DNA of 64,000 nt from Xanthobacteraceae bacterium (GCA_022841625.1 JALHRD010000001.1:248001-312000), one strand, 5' to 3'; shown: positions 45,798-54,935, counted from the first letter of the stretch. Notes: generated by a model not told the origin, from the letters alone. Numbers and translations: made by a program.

Positions 45798-45960
45798 TGC
45801 CCCGTTTCCGAAGTTCGTGATACATCGCAGCAGCCGCTGACACGAACTTCGGAAACCAAGGGGCACTAGCAACGTTATGATTCTAGTGCCGCTTTTCGAT
45901 TTGAAGTTCCTAACTGAATTTGCAGCAAGCGCTGTAGGAACTTCAAATCGGCGGCGCTAG
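45794..45960. repeat. Composite double-hairpin element, copy 2
   Basis: Same layout as the copy at 40700. Hairpin 1 (45794-45869): outer stem CTAGTGCCCC / GGGGCACTAG (10 bp, perfect), three unpaired bases CAA on the right arm, inner stem of 16 bp (45804-45819 with 45841-45856), loop 21. Then a 13-base spacer. Hairpin 2 (45883-45960): outer stem CTAGTGCCGC / GCGGCGCTAG with one G-T pair, four unpaired T on the left arm, inner stem of 16 bp (45897-45912 with 45935-45950), loop 22. It lies between the convergent ends of lpxXL and the PotF-like gene and could stop transcription from both sides. Confidence 0.88.
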
Positions 45961-45964
45961 TGCC

Positions 45965-47071
45965 CTATCGACCGGTCTTGATCCGGGTCCATGTTCGATT
46001 GAGGATTCGCACCGTCGCGGCGCTATGCGCGTTGACGGTGTAAAGCTTGCTCATCATTGCCGCGTCCGGATAGATCGTGCGGTCTTCGAGAATCTCGCGA
46101 TTGATAAATTTCTGACTCGCAAGATTTCCATTCGCATAGGAGATGAAATTCGAATTGCGGGCGGCGACCTCGGGGGCCTGTAGAAAATTGATGAACGCGT
46201 GCGCTTCAGCCACGTTTTTTGCGTCGCGAGGAATCGCGAGATTGTCGAACCAAAGTTGCGCGCCCTCGTTCGGAATCGAATAGGCGATCTGCACGCCGCT
46301 TTTCGCCTCGGCCGCGCGCTTCTGGGCCTGCTTGACGTCGCCGGAAAAACCCACCGCGAAGCAGATCTCGCCGGTGGCCAGCGCGTTGAGATATTCGGAC
46401 GAGTGGAACTTGCGGACCGAAGGCCTGATCGCAATCAACAGATCGGCAGCCTTCTGGAAATCGGCCTCCCGGGTCGAATTGGGATCGAGTCCCAAATAGC
46501 GTAGCGCCGCCGGCAGGATGTCGTCGGCCGAATCGAGCATGTGGACACCGCAGCCCTTAAAGCGCGCAAGAATTTCGCTTTTGAACACGACATCCCAGCT
46601 GTCGATCGCCGCATTTGCGCCAAGCGCTTCGCGGACCTTGGCGACATTGTATCCAATGCCGGTCGTGCCCCACATGTAATTTACCGCATGCAGATTGCCG
46701 GGATCGTATTTGGCAAGGCGCTGCGACACCTCCGGCCAGAGGTGCACGAGATTTGGCAGCCGCGACTTGTCGAGCCGTTGAAAGATGCCGGCTTTGATCT
46801 GGCGTTCGAGGAAATATCCGGTTGGCGCCACAACGTCGTAACCGGAGCGCCCCGCCAACAGCTTGGCCTCCAGCATGTCATTGGTGTCGAAGGTATCGTA
46901 GCGAACCTTGATGCCGGTTTGCTTGGTAAATTCCTCAAGCACGGCCGGATCGACATAATCGGACCAGTTGTAGACATTGAGTATCCGCTGGCCCTTCTGC
47001 TGCGCGGCAAGTGGGCTCGCCCCGAGCGCCGCCGCAACGATGCATATGAGAGCAATGAGAACGCGGTGCAT
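45965..47071 (-). CDS. PotF/PotD-type polyamine ABC binding protein
   Basis: 368 residues; GGGGAG five bases before the ATG. A signal peptide is seen (LIALICIVAAALGASPLAAQ). The mature part begins ILNVYNWSDYVDPAVLEEFTKQTGIKVRYDTFDTNDMLEAKLLAGRSG, the classical PotD/PotF opening, with the Trp/Ser/Tyr/Asp residues that contact the amine; ADDILPAALRYLGLDPNS and QLWFDNLAIPRDAKN follow. PotF-type putrescine binding is the best guess. No potGHI genes are near, so it is an orphan receptor or serves a distant transporter. It ends four bases past the double-hairpin element. Confidence 0.9.
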   Translation of the reverse strand: MHRVLIALICIVAAALGASPLAAQQKGQRILNVYNWSDYVDPAVLEEFTKQTGIKVRYDTFDTNDMLEAKLLAGRSGYDVVAPTGYFLERQIKAGIFQRLDKSRLPNLVHLWPEVSQRLAKYDPGNLHAVNYMWGTTGIGYNVAKVREALGANAAIDSWDVVFKSEILARFKGCGVHMLDSADDILPAALRYLGLDPNSTREADFQKAADLLIAIRPSVRKFHSSEYLNALATGEICFAVGFSGDVKQAQKRAAEAKSGVQIAYSIPNEGAQLWFDNLAIPRDAKNVAEAHAFINFLQAPEVAARNSNFISYANGNLASQKFINREILEDRTIYPDAAMMSKLYTVNAHSAATVRILNRTWTRIKTGR

Positions 47072-47141
47072 GGAAACTCCCCTTTCAAAGTAGCGCGGCC
47101 AAGGAATTTACACGGTAGCGATCCGATCGGCAGGCCGTGGT

Positions 47142-47480
47142 TTATGTCTCGGTCGGCAGGCCGGCGGCCTTCCATGCCAGGATTCCACCAGCCAAATGCG
47201 ACGTGTAAGGATAGCCGCGCTCCTGCGCGGCGAGCGAGGCGGTAACCGAACGCCGGCCGGAGCGGCAGGCAAACACCACCTGCTTACCTTGCGGATCCGG
47301 AATTGCCGCCGGGTCGAAATTCGACAGCGGGACCACCACGGCATCGGGATAGCGCTCGACCGCAATCTCGTTCGGTTCGCGGACATCGACCAGCAGCATG
47401 CGCCCCTCGGTCAGGCCGCGCGCCACCTCCTCCACAGTCAGATTGGCGACCCGAGGATCGCCGCCCGACGGATCGGACAT
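47142..47480 (-). CDS. Single-domain rhodanese-like sulfurtransferase
   Basis: 112 residues, cytosolic. AGGAG is followed by a start ATG at eight bases. The active-site loop is ACRSGRRS with catalytic C72, matching the C-R-S-G-x-R type of GlpE-like single-domain rhodaneses. The LLVDVREPNEIAVERYPDAVVVPL segment is the CDC25/rhodanese strand-turn with the conserved Asp and Arg. It could transfer sulfane sulfur from thiosulfate to cyanide or to a protein acceptor; the real acceptor is unknown. It is 70 bases upstream of the PotF-like gene on the same strand but with its own good start signal. Confidence 0.9.
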   Translation of the reverse strand: MSDPSGGDPRVANLTVEEVARGLTEGRMLLVDVREPNEIAVERYPDAVVVPLSNFDPAAIPDPQGKQVVFACRSGRRSVTASLAAQERGYPYTSHLAGGILAWKAAGLPTET

Positions 47481-47604
47481 CTCTCAAACTCCTGCATCAC
47501 GGCGCCCGGGGGCTACCAGTATGACTTCATCGTAGACCGGCGTAGCGCCGCCTAACAGCGGCTTGCTGGTGCGCCGGCGCCAACCCAGTCATATATCGAG
47601 CAGC

Positions 47605-49533
47605 CTACACCGTCACCTGGGTCCCGACTTCCATTACCCGGCCGGTTGGAATTTGGAAGAAGTCGGTCGCATCCGTCGCCGATTTGGCAAGGCCGATAAA
47701 CAGCTTGTCTTGCCAGCGCGGCATTCCGGAATGAATCGACGCCTTGATGGCGCGCCGCGACAGGAAAAACGACGTCGACATAATATCGAAAGTCCAGCCG
47801 TGTCGGCGGGCGATCGCGAGCGCCTTGGGCACATTTGGCTGATCCATATATCCGTATTTCAGCGCCACGCGGCTGAACAGATTGGAGACCGGCGTGATCG
47901 TCACGCGCTCGCTCTCCGGAACGCGCGGGGTATCGGCGAAGATAATGGTCAGAATGACATTATGTTCGTGCAGAACCTTATTGTGCTTCAAATTATGCAA
48001 CAGCGCGGTCGGAGCGAAGTCGGGATCGCTGGTCAGGAACACCGCCGTCCCGGGCACGACATGGGGGGACTTCTTTTCAAGGCTATGAACGAGCGACTCA
48101 AGCGGGACCTCGGTGCGGCGAGTCTTTTGCATCAAGATGCCGGTCCCGCGCCGCCATGTAATCATCGCCAACACGATGACGCCGCCGAACAGCACCGGCA
48201 GCCAGGCACCTTCGGTCAGCTTCATCGACGCCGCGAACAGAAACGCTCCGTCGGTGATCGCGAACGGACTGATCAGCAATGCCGCCGACCAGGCCTTCCA
48301 TTTCCACATTTTCCAGACCACGACGAATGCCAGCAGCGTCGCCACCAGACTGGTCGCGGCCACCGCGAGGACATAGGCCCCCGCCAGATCGCTCGATGTT
48401 CTAAACAATCCCACCAGCAAGAGCACGCCGATCAACAGCAGGATGTTGACGCGCGGCATGTAAATCTGCCCGTAGAGCGCCGCCGAAGTATGGCGGATCT
48501 CCAGCCGGGGCAGCAACCCAAGCTGAATCGCTTGATGGGTGATAGAATAGGCTCCGGTAATCACCGCCTGGCTCGCGATCACCGTGGCGGCGGTCGCAAG
48601 CCCAACCATCGGCAACAGCAACACGTCGGGAACCAGACGATAGAATGGATTCTCGATCGCTTCCGGATGTGCCAGCACCAGCGCACCCTGACCGAAATAA
48701 TTGATCAAGAGCGCCGGCAAAACCAGGACGAACCAAGCAGCCTGCACCGGCTTACGCCCAAAATGGCCGAGGTCCGCGTATAGCGCCTCACTGCCAGTCA
48801 CAACCAGGAAGACCGCTCCCATCGTGATCAGACCGATCAATTTGTGACTGACGATAAAGCTGATGGCGTAATATGGATTGATTGCCGCGAGTACGCTGGG
48901 GTCGTCGGCAATGTGGAGCCCGCCGACCAACGCAATCGCGACAAACCAAGCAATGGTAATCGGCCCGAACAGAACCGAGACCTTCCCGGTTCCGCGCGAC
49001 TGCACCGCAAACAGCGCCACCAGCAATGCGATGGTGATCGGCAATATATAGGGCTCGAACGCCGGCGTGACGACCTTGAGGCCCTCGACCGCCGACAACA
49101 CCGACAAGGCCGGCGTGATCAGCGACGAGCCATAGAACATTGCGGCGCCGACGATCCCGAGCAGCAGCACCGCGGTGGAACGTCGCCCGACGGCGCGGAA
49201 AGCCAGGGCGGTCAGCGACAGCGTGCCGCCCTCGCCGTTATTGTCCATCCGGAGCAACAAAACGACGTATTTCACGGTGACGACGACAATCAGCGACCAG
49301 ACAATGAGCGACAGGACCCCGAGCACGATCGCGCGCGTCACTGGCCCGCCACCGCCCTGGGCGGCAACAAGCGCCTCCCGAAAGGCATAGAGCGGGCTGG
49401 TCCCGATATCCCCGTAAACCACCCCAACGCTGCCCAACGCCAACGCCCAAAAGCTTAGTTGCTCGCGCGAGCCCTGATCGGCAGGCGTCTGGGCCCCCGA
49501 GGAGGCCGGCGTACCGTTGGTGGGATTGTTCAT
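47605..49533 (-). CDS. kup: KUP-type low-affinity potassium transporter
   Basis: 642 residues, the usual Kup length. It begins with a polar stretch, then the signature [26 protein letters not shown] (residues ~30-55), which contains the conserved K+ site region ([10 protein letters not shown]). About 12 membrane segments follow up to residue ~450, e.g. [29 protein letters not shown] with the conserved GEGG, then a cytoplasmic C-terminal domain with [12 protein letters not shown]. It imports K+ with protons. The ribosome-binding site is weak. It stands 140 bases after motB on the same strand, but there is no functional link. Confidence 0.94.
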   Translation of the reverse strand: MNNPTNGTPASSGAQTPADQGSREQLSFWALALGSVGVVYGDIGTSPLYAFREALVAAQGGGGPVTRAIVLGVLSLIVWSLIVVVTVKYVVLLLRMDNNGEGGTLSLTALAFRAVGRRSTAVLLLGIVGAAMFYGSSLITPALSVLSAVEGLKVVTPAFEPYILPITIALLVALFAVQSRGTGKVSVLFGPITIAWFVAIALVGGLHIADDPSVLAAINPYYAISFIVSHKLIGLITMGAVFLVVTGSEALYADLGHFGRKPVQAAWFVLVLPALLINYFGQGALVLAHPEAIENPFYRLVPDVLLLPMVGLATAATVIASQAVITGAYSITHQAIQLGLLPRLEIRHTSAALYGQIYMPRVNILLLIGVLLLVGLFRTSSDLAGAYVLAVAATSLVATLLAFVVVWKMWKWKAWSAALLISPFAITDGAFLFAASMKLTEGAWLPVLFGGVIVLAMITWRRGTGILMQKTRRTEVPLESLVHSLEKKSPHVVPGTAVFLTSDPDFAPTALLHNLKHNKVLHEHNVILTIIFADTPRVPESERVTITPVSNLFSRVALKYGYMDQPNVPKALAIARRHGWTFDIMSTSFFLSRRAIKASIHSGMPRWQDKLFIGLAKSATDATDFFQIPTGRVMEVGTQVTV

Positions 49534-49673
49534 GGGGCTTGTGGCTGTTCCGCCAAACGCAGAGACGGCGGATTACATCACCATCGCGGGAGAAGCAATA
49601 CGACCCCGACATCAATAAATAACAGACCACTCCGGCCCGACTTAACGGCCGCGGGACCGCCCCTGCGATGGCC

Positions 49674-50498
49674 CTAGGGCTGTACGCTTTGCGGAACCGG
49701 CGGCTCCTCCCGCATCAAAGTGATGGTCACCCGGCGATTGGAGGCAATAGAGGGGTCGTCCGGGAATAGCGGCTGGGTATCGGCGCGCCCCGCCACCATG
49801 TAGAAATTGGCCGCCGGAACGCCTTCCAACTCAAGCTGCTTGCGAATTGCATTGGCGCGATCCGCCGAAAGCTCCCAGGGTCCATAGTTCTGCCGCACTG
49901 GCAGCTTGGTGGCCGAGGTATGGCCGGTGATCGATATCCGGAACGGCATCGCCCGCAGCGGTCCTGAGAGGCTGCGGATCACGGCCCGGGTCCTTTCATA
50001 GGGCTCTCGGGAGCCCTCCGGGAACATCGAGCGCCCGTTCTGGTCAACAATTTCAATATTCAACCCCTGTTTGGTTTCCTCGATCAGGATATTCTTGGAC
50101 ACCTCGCTGACTTCAGGCAGGTCCTGTAACGCCTGGCGCAAGGACGCCGCAGCCAGCGCAAAATTTCGATCGGCATCGAACTTTCCTCCGTGGGACTGCT
50201 GGCTGCCCTTATGATCCTCACTCGGGGTGCCGGATGCCTCGTCGGGATTGATCTGCGCGGCATTCTTGAGCTTGGGCCTGGTCGGGAGCCCGGGCACCTC
50301 GATCACACCGGAGTAGCGGATGCGGTCCTGGACGCCGAATGCCTCGCGCATCGATCCGGCGACAACCTGAAGCTTGGCAGCGTCCTGCGTCGAGAATGCC
50401 ACCAGCATCACGAAGAAGCTGACCAGCAGCGCCATCAAATCGGCAAACGTGACGAACCAACCGTGTCCGCCGTGATTTCCGTCCTTGCGCCGCGCCAT
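49674..50498 (-). CDS. motB: MotB-like flagellar motor stator protein
   Basis: 274 residues. A short cytoplasmic start is followed by one membrane helix with the proton-binding Asp D20 in VTFADLMALLVSFFVML, the plug/linker (~50-130, low complexity), and a C-terminal OmpA-like peptidoglycan-binding domain (MFPEGSREPYERT ... RISITGHTSA ... WELSADRANAIRKQL ... ASNRRVTITLM). It anchors the stator to the cell wall and, with MotA, conducts protons. It follows the motA-like gene by 31 bases on the same strand. No other flagellar gene lies in the window, so it could also be a stator-like pair used elsewhere. Confidence 0.88.
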   Translation of the reverse strand: MARRKDGNHGGHGWFVTFADLMALLVSFFVMLVAFSTQDAAKLQVVAGSMREAFGVQDRIRYSGVIEVPGLPTRPKLKNAAQINPDEASGTPSEDHKGSQQSHGGKFDADRNFALAAASLRQALQDLPEVSEVSKNILIEETKQGLNIEIVDQNGRSMFPEGSREPYERTRAVIRSLSGPLRAMPFRISITGHTSATKLPVRQNYGPWELSADRANAIRKQLELEGVPAANFYMVAGRADTQPLFPDDPSIASNRRVTITLMREEPPVPQSVQP

Positions 50499-50529
50499 GA
50501 AGATTACCCGTTACCGCCACCCAAAAGCT

Positions 50530-51309
50530 TTAGGCCGGCACGGCTCCCACTTCGTCTGCGTCGTGGCGATGTTTCTCAGGAAGATAAGCCAGCAGCATTT
50601 CCCGAACGAGCGTCGGGCTCTTTGACTCGCGGATCATCATGACCCCGTCGATAATCAGCGTGCGGTTGATTTCTTCGTCGACCAGCTTGAGATGTAGCTT
50701 GTCGGCAATCGGCAGACATATCAGATTGGCAACTGCCGCGCCGTAGAACGTCGCCAACAGCGCAACCGCCATCAGCGGACCGAGCTTCGACGGATCGGTC
50801 ATGTTGGCGAACATCTGAACCATGCCGATCAGCGTTCCAATCATTCCGAACGCCGGGGCGCAATCGCCAACCGCGCGATAGATCTTTTGTCCTTCGTCAA
50901 GATGCGTCAAAAAATTATCGCGATCGCGCTCAAGATTGTCGCGAATGAAGCTGTTGTCGTAGCCGTCCGCGACAAAGCGGATGCCTTTGGCGAGAAACGG
51001 GTCCTCGATCTCGACCTTCTCAAGTCCGACCGGGCCTTGCTTGCGGGCGATCTCGGCCAAGCCGGCAATTTCATCGACCAGCTCGCGCTGCGACATGCGC
51101 CGCAGCGTAAACGCAAACCGGGCGCCGAGCGGTACCCCGTGAAAAATCGCCGACAGCGGAAACCGGATGAGCGTGGCGGCGAACGAACCGCCGAAGATCA
51201 CGATGGCGGCATGGTAGTCGACAAACATCCTGAGGTCGCCACCCATCAAGATCAGGGAGACCATCACAAACATGCCGGCCAGCAGGCCGAGACTCGTTGC
51301 AATATCCAT
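50530..51309 (-). CDS. motA: MotA-like flagellar motor stator protein
   Basis: 259 residues from the ATG that gives MDIATSLGLLAGMFVMVSLILMGGDLRMFVDYHAAIVIFGGSFAATLIRF; an upstream open frame of 26 codons has no family similarity. It has four membrane segments (two at ~5-50, two at ~145-200). The conserved MotA region AVGDCAPAFGMIGTLIGMVQMFANM with the proline/threonine pair of the proton path is at about residues 143-167, and the cytoplasmic loop carries charged residues for rotor contact (LERDRDNFLTHLDEGQKIYRA). It forms the stator with the MotB-like protein encoded 31 bases downstream. It is of the PomA/MotA type rather than ExbB. Confidence 0.88.
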   Translation of the reverse strand: MDIATSLGLLAGMFVMVSLILMGGDLRMFVDYHAAIVIFGGSFAATLIRFPLSAIFHGVPLGARFAFTLRRMSQRELVDEIAGLAEIARKQGPVGLEKVEIEDPFLAKGIRFVADGYDNSFIRDNLERDRDNFLTHLDEGQKIYRAVGDCAPAFGMIGTLIGMVQMFANMTDPSKLGPLMAVALLATFYGAAVANLICLPIADKLHLKLVDEEINRTLIIDGVMMIRESKSPTLVREMLLAYLPEKHRHDADEVGAVPA

Positions 51310-51724
51310 TCGCTTGGTCCACCTGCACGCAATCGCGTGCTTTGCCGTCCCCAAAGGCGCTTTGGGCCAAGCTAGCGCCCAGGCCATTAAGGGATAGTTA
51401 CCGAATACTGACTCGGCCGGAATGGCCGGTGGTTTTCAGGCCCAACCGCGGGCGGCGCGCGTGTTCCGTCTCCACCGTTTGCGATTCGCCGCCGCAGCCG
51501 CAAACCAAGGGGCGCCCGCAACCCCATGAATCCGGGGACGCTTTTCGATTTGACGCTCCAACCCGCATTGGCCGCCGGCGCTGTCGGACGTTCAAATCGG
51601 CGGCCCTGGGCCGAGCGCGCGGAATTGCCATCCCGCCCCGAGCGTGCTCAAAAATGGGCCAGCGCCTGGTTTCCGAAGGACGTGATCGATCCGCCGGGGC
51701 ACGCGCGATCAGGGGAGAATGCGG
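51310..51724. other. Intergenic region between motA and mmsA
   Basis: 415 bases without a gene I can support. It contains the decayed double-hairpin element (51474-51609) and, at 51668-51690, a further fragment (TTTCCGAAGGACGTGATC) that resembles one arm of hairpin 1 of copy 2. The two flanking genes are divergent, so both promoters must be here. GGGGAG (51712-51717) is the mmsA ribosome-binding site. Confidence 0.5.
51474..51609. repeat. Composite double-hairpin element, copy 3 (decayed)
   Basis: Bases 51502-51609 align without gaps to 45853-45960 of copy 2 over 108 positions, with 82 identical by my hand count (76 %). The best conserved blocks are AAACCAAGGGGC, CGCTTTTCGATTTGA and TTCAAATCGGCGGC. 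Hairpin 1 survives only as a short GTTTGCG / CGCAAAC stem (51477-51483 with 51499-51505). Hairpin 2 stems have several mismatches and the end CTAG is CTGG. This shows that the element spread within the genome and then decayed at this site. Confidence 0.75.
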
Positions 51725-53221
51725 ATGCGCGAAATCGGCCACTTCATCGGCGGCAAGGAGGTTAAGGGCGCCTCCGGGCGATCCGGGGAGGTGTTCGACC
51801 CCAATACCGGAGAGGTTCAGGCCAGGGTAGCCTTCGCCGCCAAGACCGAGATGGCACAAGCGATCGCGAATGCTGCAACCGCCCAGCGCGGCTGGGCGGA
51901 CACCAACCCGCAGCGGCGCGCCCGGGTGATGTTCAAGTTCCTGGAACTGATCCAGAAGGACCTTGAAAACCTCGCCAAGCTGCTGTCGTCCGAACATGGC
52001 AAGACGCTGGCCGACTCCAAGGGCGACATTCAGCGCGGCGTCGAAGTGGTCGAGTTCGCCTGCGGCATCCCGCACCTCATGAAGGGCGAATATACCGAGG
52101 GCGCCGGCCCCGGGATCGATCTCTATTCGATGCGGCAACCACTTGGCGTGGTCGCCGGCATCACGCCGTTCAATTTCCCGGCGATGATCCCGATGTGGAA
52201 ATTCGCGCCGGCGCTCGCCTGCGGCAACGCCTTCATCTTGAAACCCTCGGAGCGCGATCCCTCGGTTCCAATGCGGCTGGCCGAACTCTTGATTGAAGCC
52301 GGGCTGCCGGCCGGCGTGCTCAATGTCGTCAACGGCGACAAGGAGGCGGTCGATACGCTTTTGACCGACCCGCGCGTGCAAGCGATCGGCTTCGTCGGCT
52401 CCTCGGCAATTGCGGAATATATTTTCGCGACCGGTTCGGCGCACGGCAAGCGCGTGCAATGTTTTGGCGGCGCCAAGAACCACATGATCGTGATGCCCGA
52501 CGCTGACATGGATCAGGCGGTCGACGCCTTGATCGGTGCCGGCTACGGCTCGGCCGGTGAGCGTTGCATGGCGATTTCGGTCGCCGTCCCGGTCGGCCAG
52601 AAAACCGCCGATGCCTTGTTTGAGAAGCTCATCCCACGCGTCGAAAGCCTCAAGATCGGCCCCTCGACCGACAGCGCCGCCGATTACGGTCCGATGGTCA
52701 CGCGCGCCCATCTCGACAAAGTGAGAAGCTATGTCGAACTCGGCATCAAGGAAGGCGCCAAGCTTCGGGTCGACGGGCGAAACTTCAAGCTGCAGGGCTA
52801 CGAGAACGGCTTCTTCATGGGCGGCTGCCTGTTCGACGAAGTCACGCCCGACATGCGCATCTACAAGGAAGAAATTTTCGGGCCGGTGCTGTCGGTGGTG
52901 CGCGCGCGCGACTATGAAGAGGCGCTGCGGCTGCCGTCCGAACACGACTATGGCAATGGCGTCGCGATCTTCACCCGTGACGGCGACGCTGCGCGCGATT
53001 TCACCAGCCGCGTCAATGTCGGCATGGTGGGCGTGAATTTCGCAATTCCGGTGCCGCTATCCTATTACACATTCGGCGGCTGGAAGCGTTCCGGCTTCGG
53101 CGACCTCAACCAGCACGGTCCGGACTCGATCCGCTTCTATACCCGGACCAAGACCGTAACGGCGCGCTGGCCGTCCGGCACCAAAGGCGGCGCCGAATTC
53201 GTCATCCCGACAATGAAGTGA
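51725..53221 (+). CDS. mmsA: Methylmalonate-semialdehyde dehydrogenase (CoA-acylating)
   Basis: 498 residues. The ATG at 51725 is seven bases from AGGGGAG; another ATG six bases upstream is too close. The aldehyde dehydrogenase fold shows the conserved Asn in TPFNFPAMIPMW, the NAD region SSAIAEYIFATGS and the catalytic Cys in GYGSAGERCMAISVAV. The general-base Glu of ordinary ALDHs is replaced (GGAKNHMIVMPDA), as in CoA-acylating MmsA enzymes. It converts methylmalonate semialdehyde from valine or myo-inositol degradation to propionyl-CoA. It stands alone, without mmsB or iol genes. It is convergent with pssA. Confidence 0.94.
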   Translation: MREIGHFIGGKEVKGASGRSGEVFDPNTGEVQARVAFAAKTEMAQAIANAATAQRGWADTNPQRRARVMFKFLELIQKDLENLAKLLSSEHGKTLADSKGDIQRGVEVVEFACGIPHLMKGEYTEGAGPGIDLYSMRQPLGVVAGITPFNFPAMIPMWKFAPALACGNAFILKPSERDPSVPMRLAELLIEAGLPAGVLNVVNGDKEAVDTLLTDPRVQAIGFVGSSAIAEYIFATGSAHGKRVQCFGGAKNHMIVMPDADMDQAVDALIGAGYGSAGERCMAISVAVPVGQKTADALFEKLIPRVESLKIGPSTDSAADYGPMVTRAHLDKVRSYVELGIKEGAKLRVDGRNFKLQGYENGFFMGGCLFDEVTPDMRIYKEEIFGPVLSVVRARDYEEALRLPSEHDYGNGVAIFTRDGDAARDFTSRVNVGMVGVNFAIPVPLSYYTFGGWKRSGFGDLNQHGPDSIRFYTRTKTVTARWPSGTKGGAEFVIPTMK

Positions 53222-53254
53222 CGCCTGCTCAACGCGCAAAAGGCGCGGCTGAAA

Positions 53255-54154
53255 TTAGTTGAGCCGCACCGGACGGTCGCCCTCGCCGGACGGCGCAGGC
53301 GGCGGCGAAGCGGCGGCCTCACCTCCTGCGGCCGGCGCGGCGGCGACGGCTTGCGCGGCTTTCACAGCCTCATCCGCGCGCTGGTAGTTGCGGTAGGCGA
53401 TCAGGCCGAACGGTAGACTCGCGAGATAGAGCAGCGTGCCGGTGGTCAGCACCAGCCATGGATAGGCGATCAGTAGGGCGAAGAACGCCACCACCAGCAC
53501 GAACACCGGCAGCACCATTTCCGGAGGCACCCGCTTGCCGACCCGCTTGCCCGAGAACACCGGCAAGCGCGACACCATCAGGGCTGCGATCGCCAAGGTG
53601 TAAACAAACACCAATGGCACAAACAGGCTAAACCGCGGCATCCCCAATAGCGCGATATAGATTGGCAGCAGGGCGGCGATCGCGCCGCCGGGCGCCGGCA
53701 TGCCGACAAAGAAATTCGCCGCCCAAGCCGGTCGATCGGGATCGTCAATCATCACATTGAAGCGGGCGAGCCGCAGCCCCGCGCAGATCGCAAACACCAT
53801 GGCGGCGATCCAGCCGGCATTGCCGAGTTCCTGGAGCCCCCAGAAATACAAGATCAGTGCCGGCGCGACGCCAAAGTTGAAGAAATCGGCGAGACTGTCG
53901 AGTTCGGCGCCAAACCGCGAGGTACCTTTCAGCATGCGCGCGACGCGGCCATCGACACCATCGAGCATCGCCGCGAACACGATCGCTGCCACCGCCCATT
54001 CGAGCTTGCCTTCGATGGCAAGCCGAACACCGGTGAGGCCCGCGCACAGCGCGAGCAGCGTAATCAGATTGGGCAATAGCGTGCGCAACGGAATCGCTCG
54101 GAAGCGGCGACGCCGCTCGCCGGAACGATCAGGCTCAAAACGCGAAAAATCCAT
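53255..54154 (-). CDS. pssA: CDP-diacylglycerol-serine O-phosphatidyltransferase
   Basis: 299 residues, inner membrane, about eight hydrophobic segments. The CDP-alcohol phosphatidyltransferase motif D-G-x2-G-R-x-A-R-x8-G-x3-D-x3-D is visible as DGVDGRVARMLKGTSRFGAELDSLADFFNFG near residue 65. It makes phosphatidylserine, the precursor of phosphatidylethanolamine. The C-terminal tail is Ala/Pro-rich and basic-poor, probably disordered. The ATG at 54154 is chosen (MDFSRFEPD); earlier codons are open but not family-like. psd is 82 bases upstream on the same strand, so the two steps of PE synthesis are together. Confidence 0.93.
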   Translation of the reverse strand: MDFSRFEPDRSGERRRRFRAIPLRTLLPNLITLLALCAGLTGVRLAIEGKLEWAVAAIVFAAMLDGVDGRVARMLKGTSRFGAELDSLADFFNFGVAPALILYFWGLQELGNAGWIAAMVFAICAGLRLARFNVMIDDPDRPAWAANFFVGMPAPGGAIAALLPIYIALLGMPRFSLFVPLVFVYTLAIAALMVSRLPVFSGKRVGKRVPPEMVLPVFVLVVAFFALLIAYPWLVLTTGTLLYLASLPFGLIAYRNYQRADEAVKAAQAVAAAPAAGGEAAASPPPAPSGEGDRPVRLN

Positions 54155-54236
54155 ATGGGCACCATAGCACTTTGCGCGCGGCACCGCCACGGCGGCTTTC
54201 GCCTTGCCTTGCCGCATTAACGATTTTTAAGCCGCG

Positions 54237-54935
54237 TCAGCCGACCCGGAATGTCAGCTCGCGCGTACCTGGGCGAAGCTCGGCAATGACGGTTTCCCCG
54301 GCGATGGCGGTCTGGCCCTCCGCCACCAGCGGGCGGGTGCCTTCCGGCAGATAGACGTCGACGCGCGACCCGAACCGGATCATGCCAATGCGCTCGCCGG
54401 CCGCTACGCTGGCTCCCTGCCGCGTGAAGCAGACGATCCGACGCGCCACCAGGCCGGCAATCTGGACCACGCCGATGCGCACTGTTCCCGAGGCGATGGC
54501 GAAGCAATTGCGCTCATTGTCCTCGCTCGCCTTGTCGAGATCGGCGCTGATGAAGGCGCCTTTCTTATAAGCGATCTTCTCGATGCGCCCGCTGACCGGA
54601 CTACGATTGACGTGGCAATCGAACACGCTCATGAAAATCGACACCCGCGGCAGCGGACGATCGCCGAGCGCGAGTTCAGCCGGCGGCACCGCATGGATCA
54701 CCTTGTTGACGCGGCCATCGGCGGGCGCGATCACCAGGCCGTCGCGCATCGGCGTAACGCGCTGTGGATCGCGGAAGAAATAGGCGCACCAGACCGTCAG
54801 CACAGTGCCGATCCAGCCGAGCGGCGTCCAAAACCAAAACAGCAGCAGGCTCACCAACGCAAATCCGCCGACGAATGGCAGGCCTTCGCGGTTGATCGGG
54901 GCAAGCTGGGAGCGGATCGAGGCGAGTACGGACAT
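54237..54935 (-). CDS. psd: Phosphatidylserine decarboxylase proenzyme
   Basis: 232 residues, the short bacterial Psd type. An AAGGAA site precedes the ATG. The self-cleavage site is Gly189-Ser190 in [12 protein letters not shown]; Ser190 becomes the pyruvoyl cofactor of the alpha chain. Two hydrophobic stretches near residues 20-50 anchor it in the inner membrane. [21 protein letters not shown] carries the catalytic His (FDCHVNR). It converts phosphatidylserine to phosphatidylethanolamine, acting after PssA. It is 44 bases downstream of the ABC exporter gene on the same strand, so the three may be co-transcribed. Confidence 0.94.
   Translation of the reverse strand: MSVLASIRSQLAPINREGLPFVGGFALVSLLLFWFWTPLGWIGTVLTVWCAYFFRDPQRVTPMRDGLVIAPADGRVNKVIHAVPPAELALGDRPLPRVSIFMSVFDCHVNRSPVSGRIEKIAYKKGAFISADLDKASEDNERNCFAIASGTVRIGVVQIAGLVARRIVCFTRQGASVAAGERIGMIRFGSRVDVYLPEGTRPLVAEGQTAIAGETVIAELRPGTRELTFRVG

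Noticed and set aside
47563-48783. 406-codon open frame opposite kup
   Set aside because: Gln/Arg/His-rich antisense shadow with no recognisable domain.
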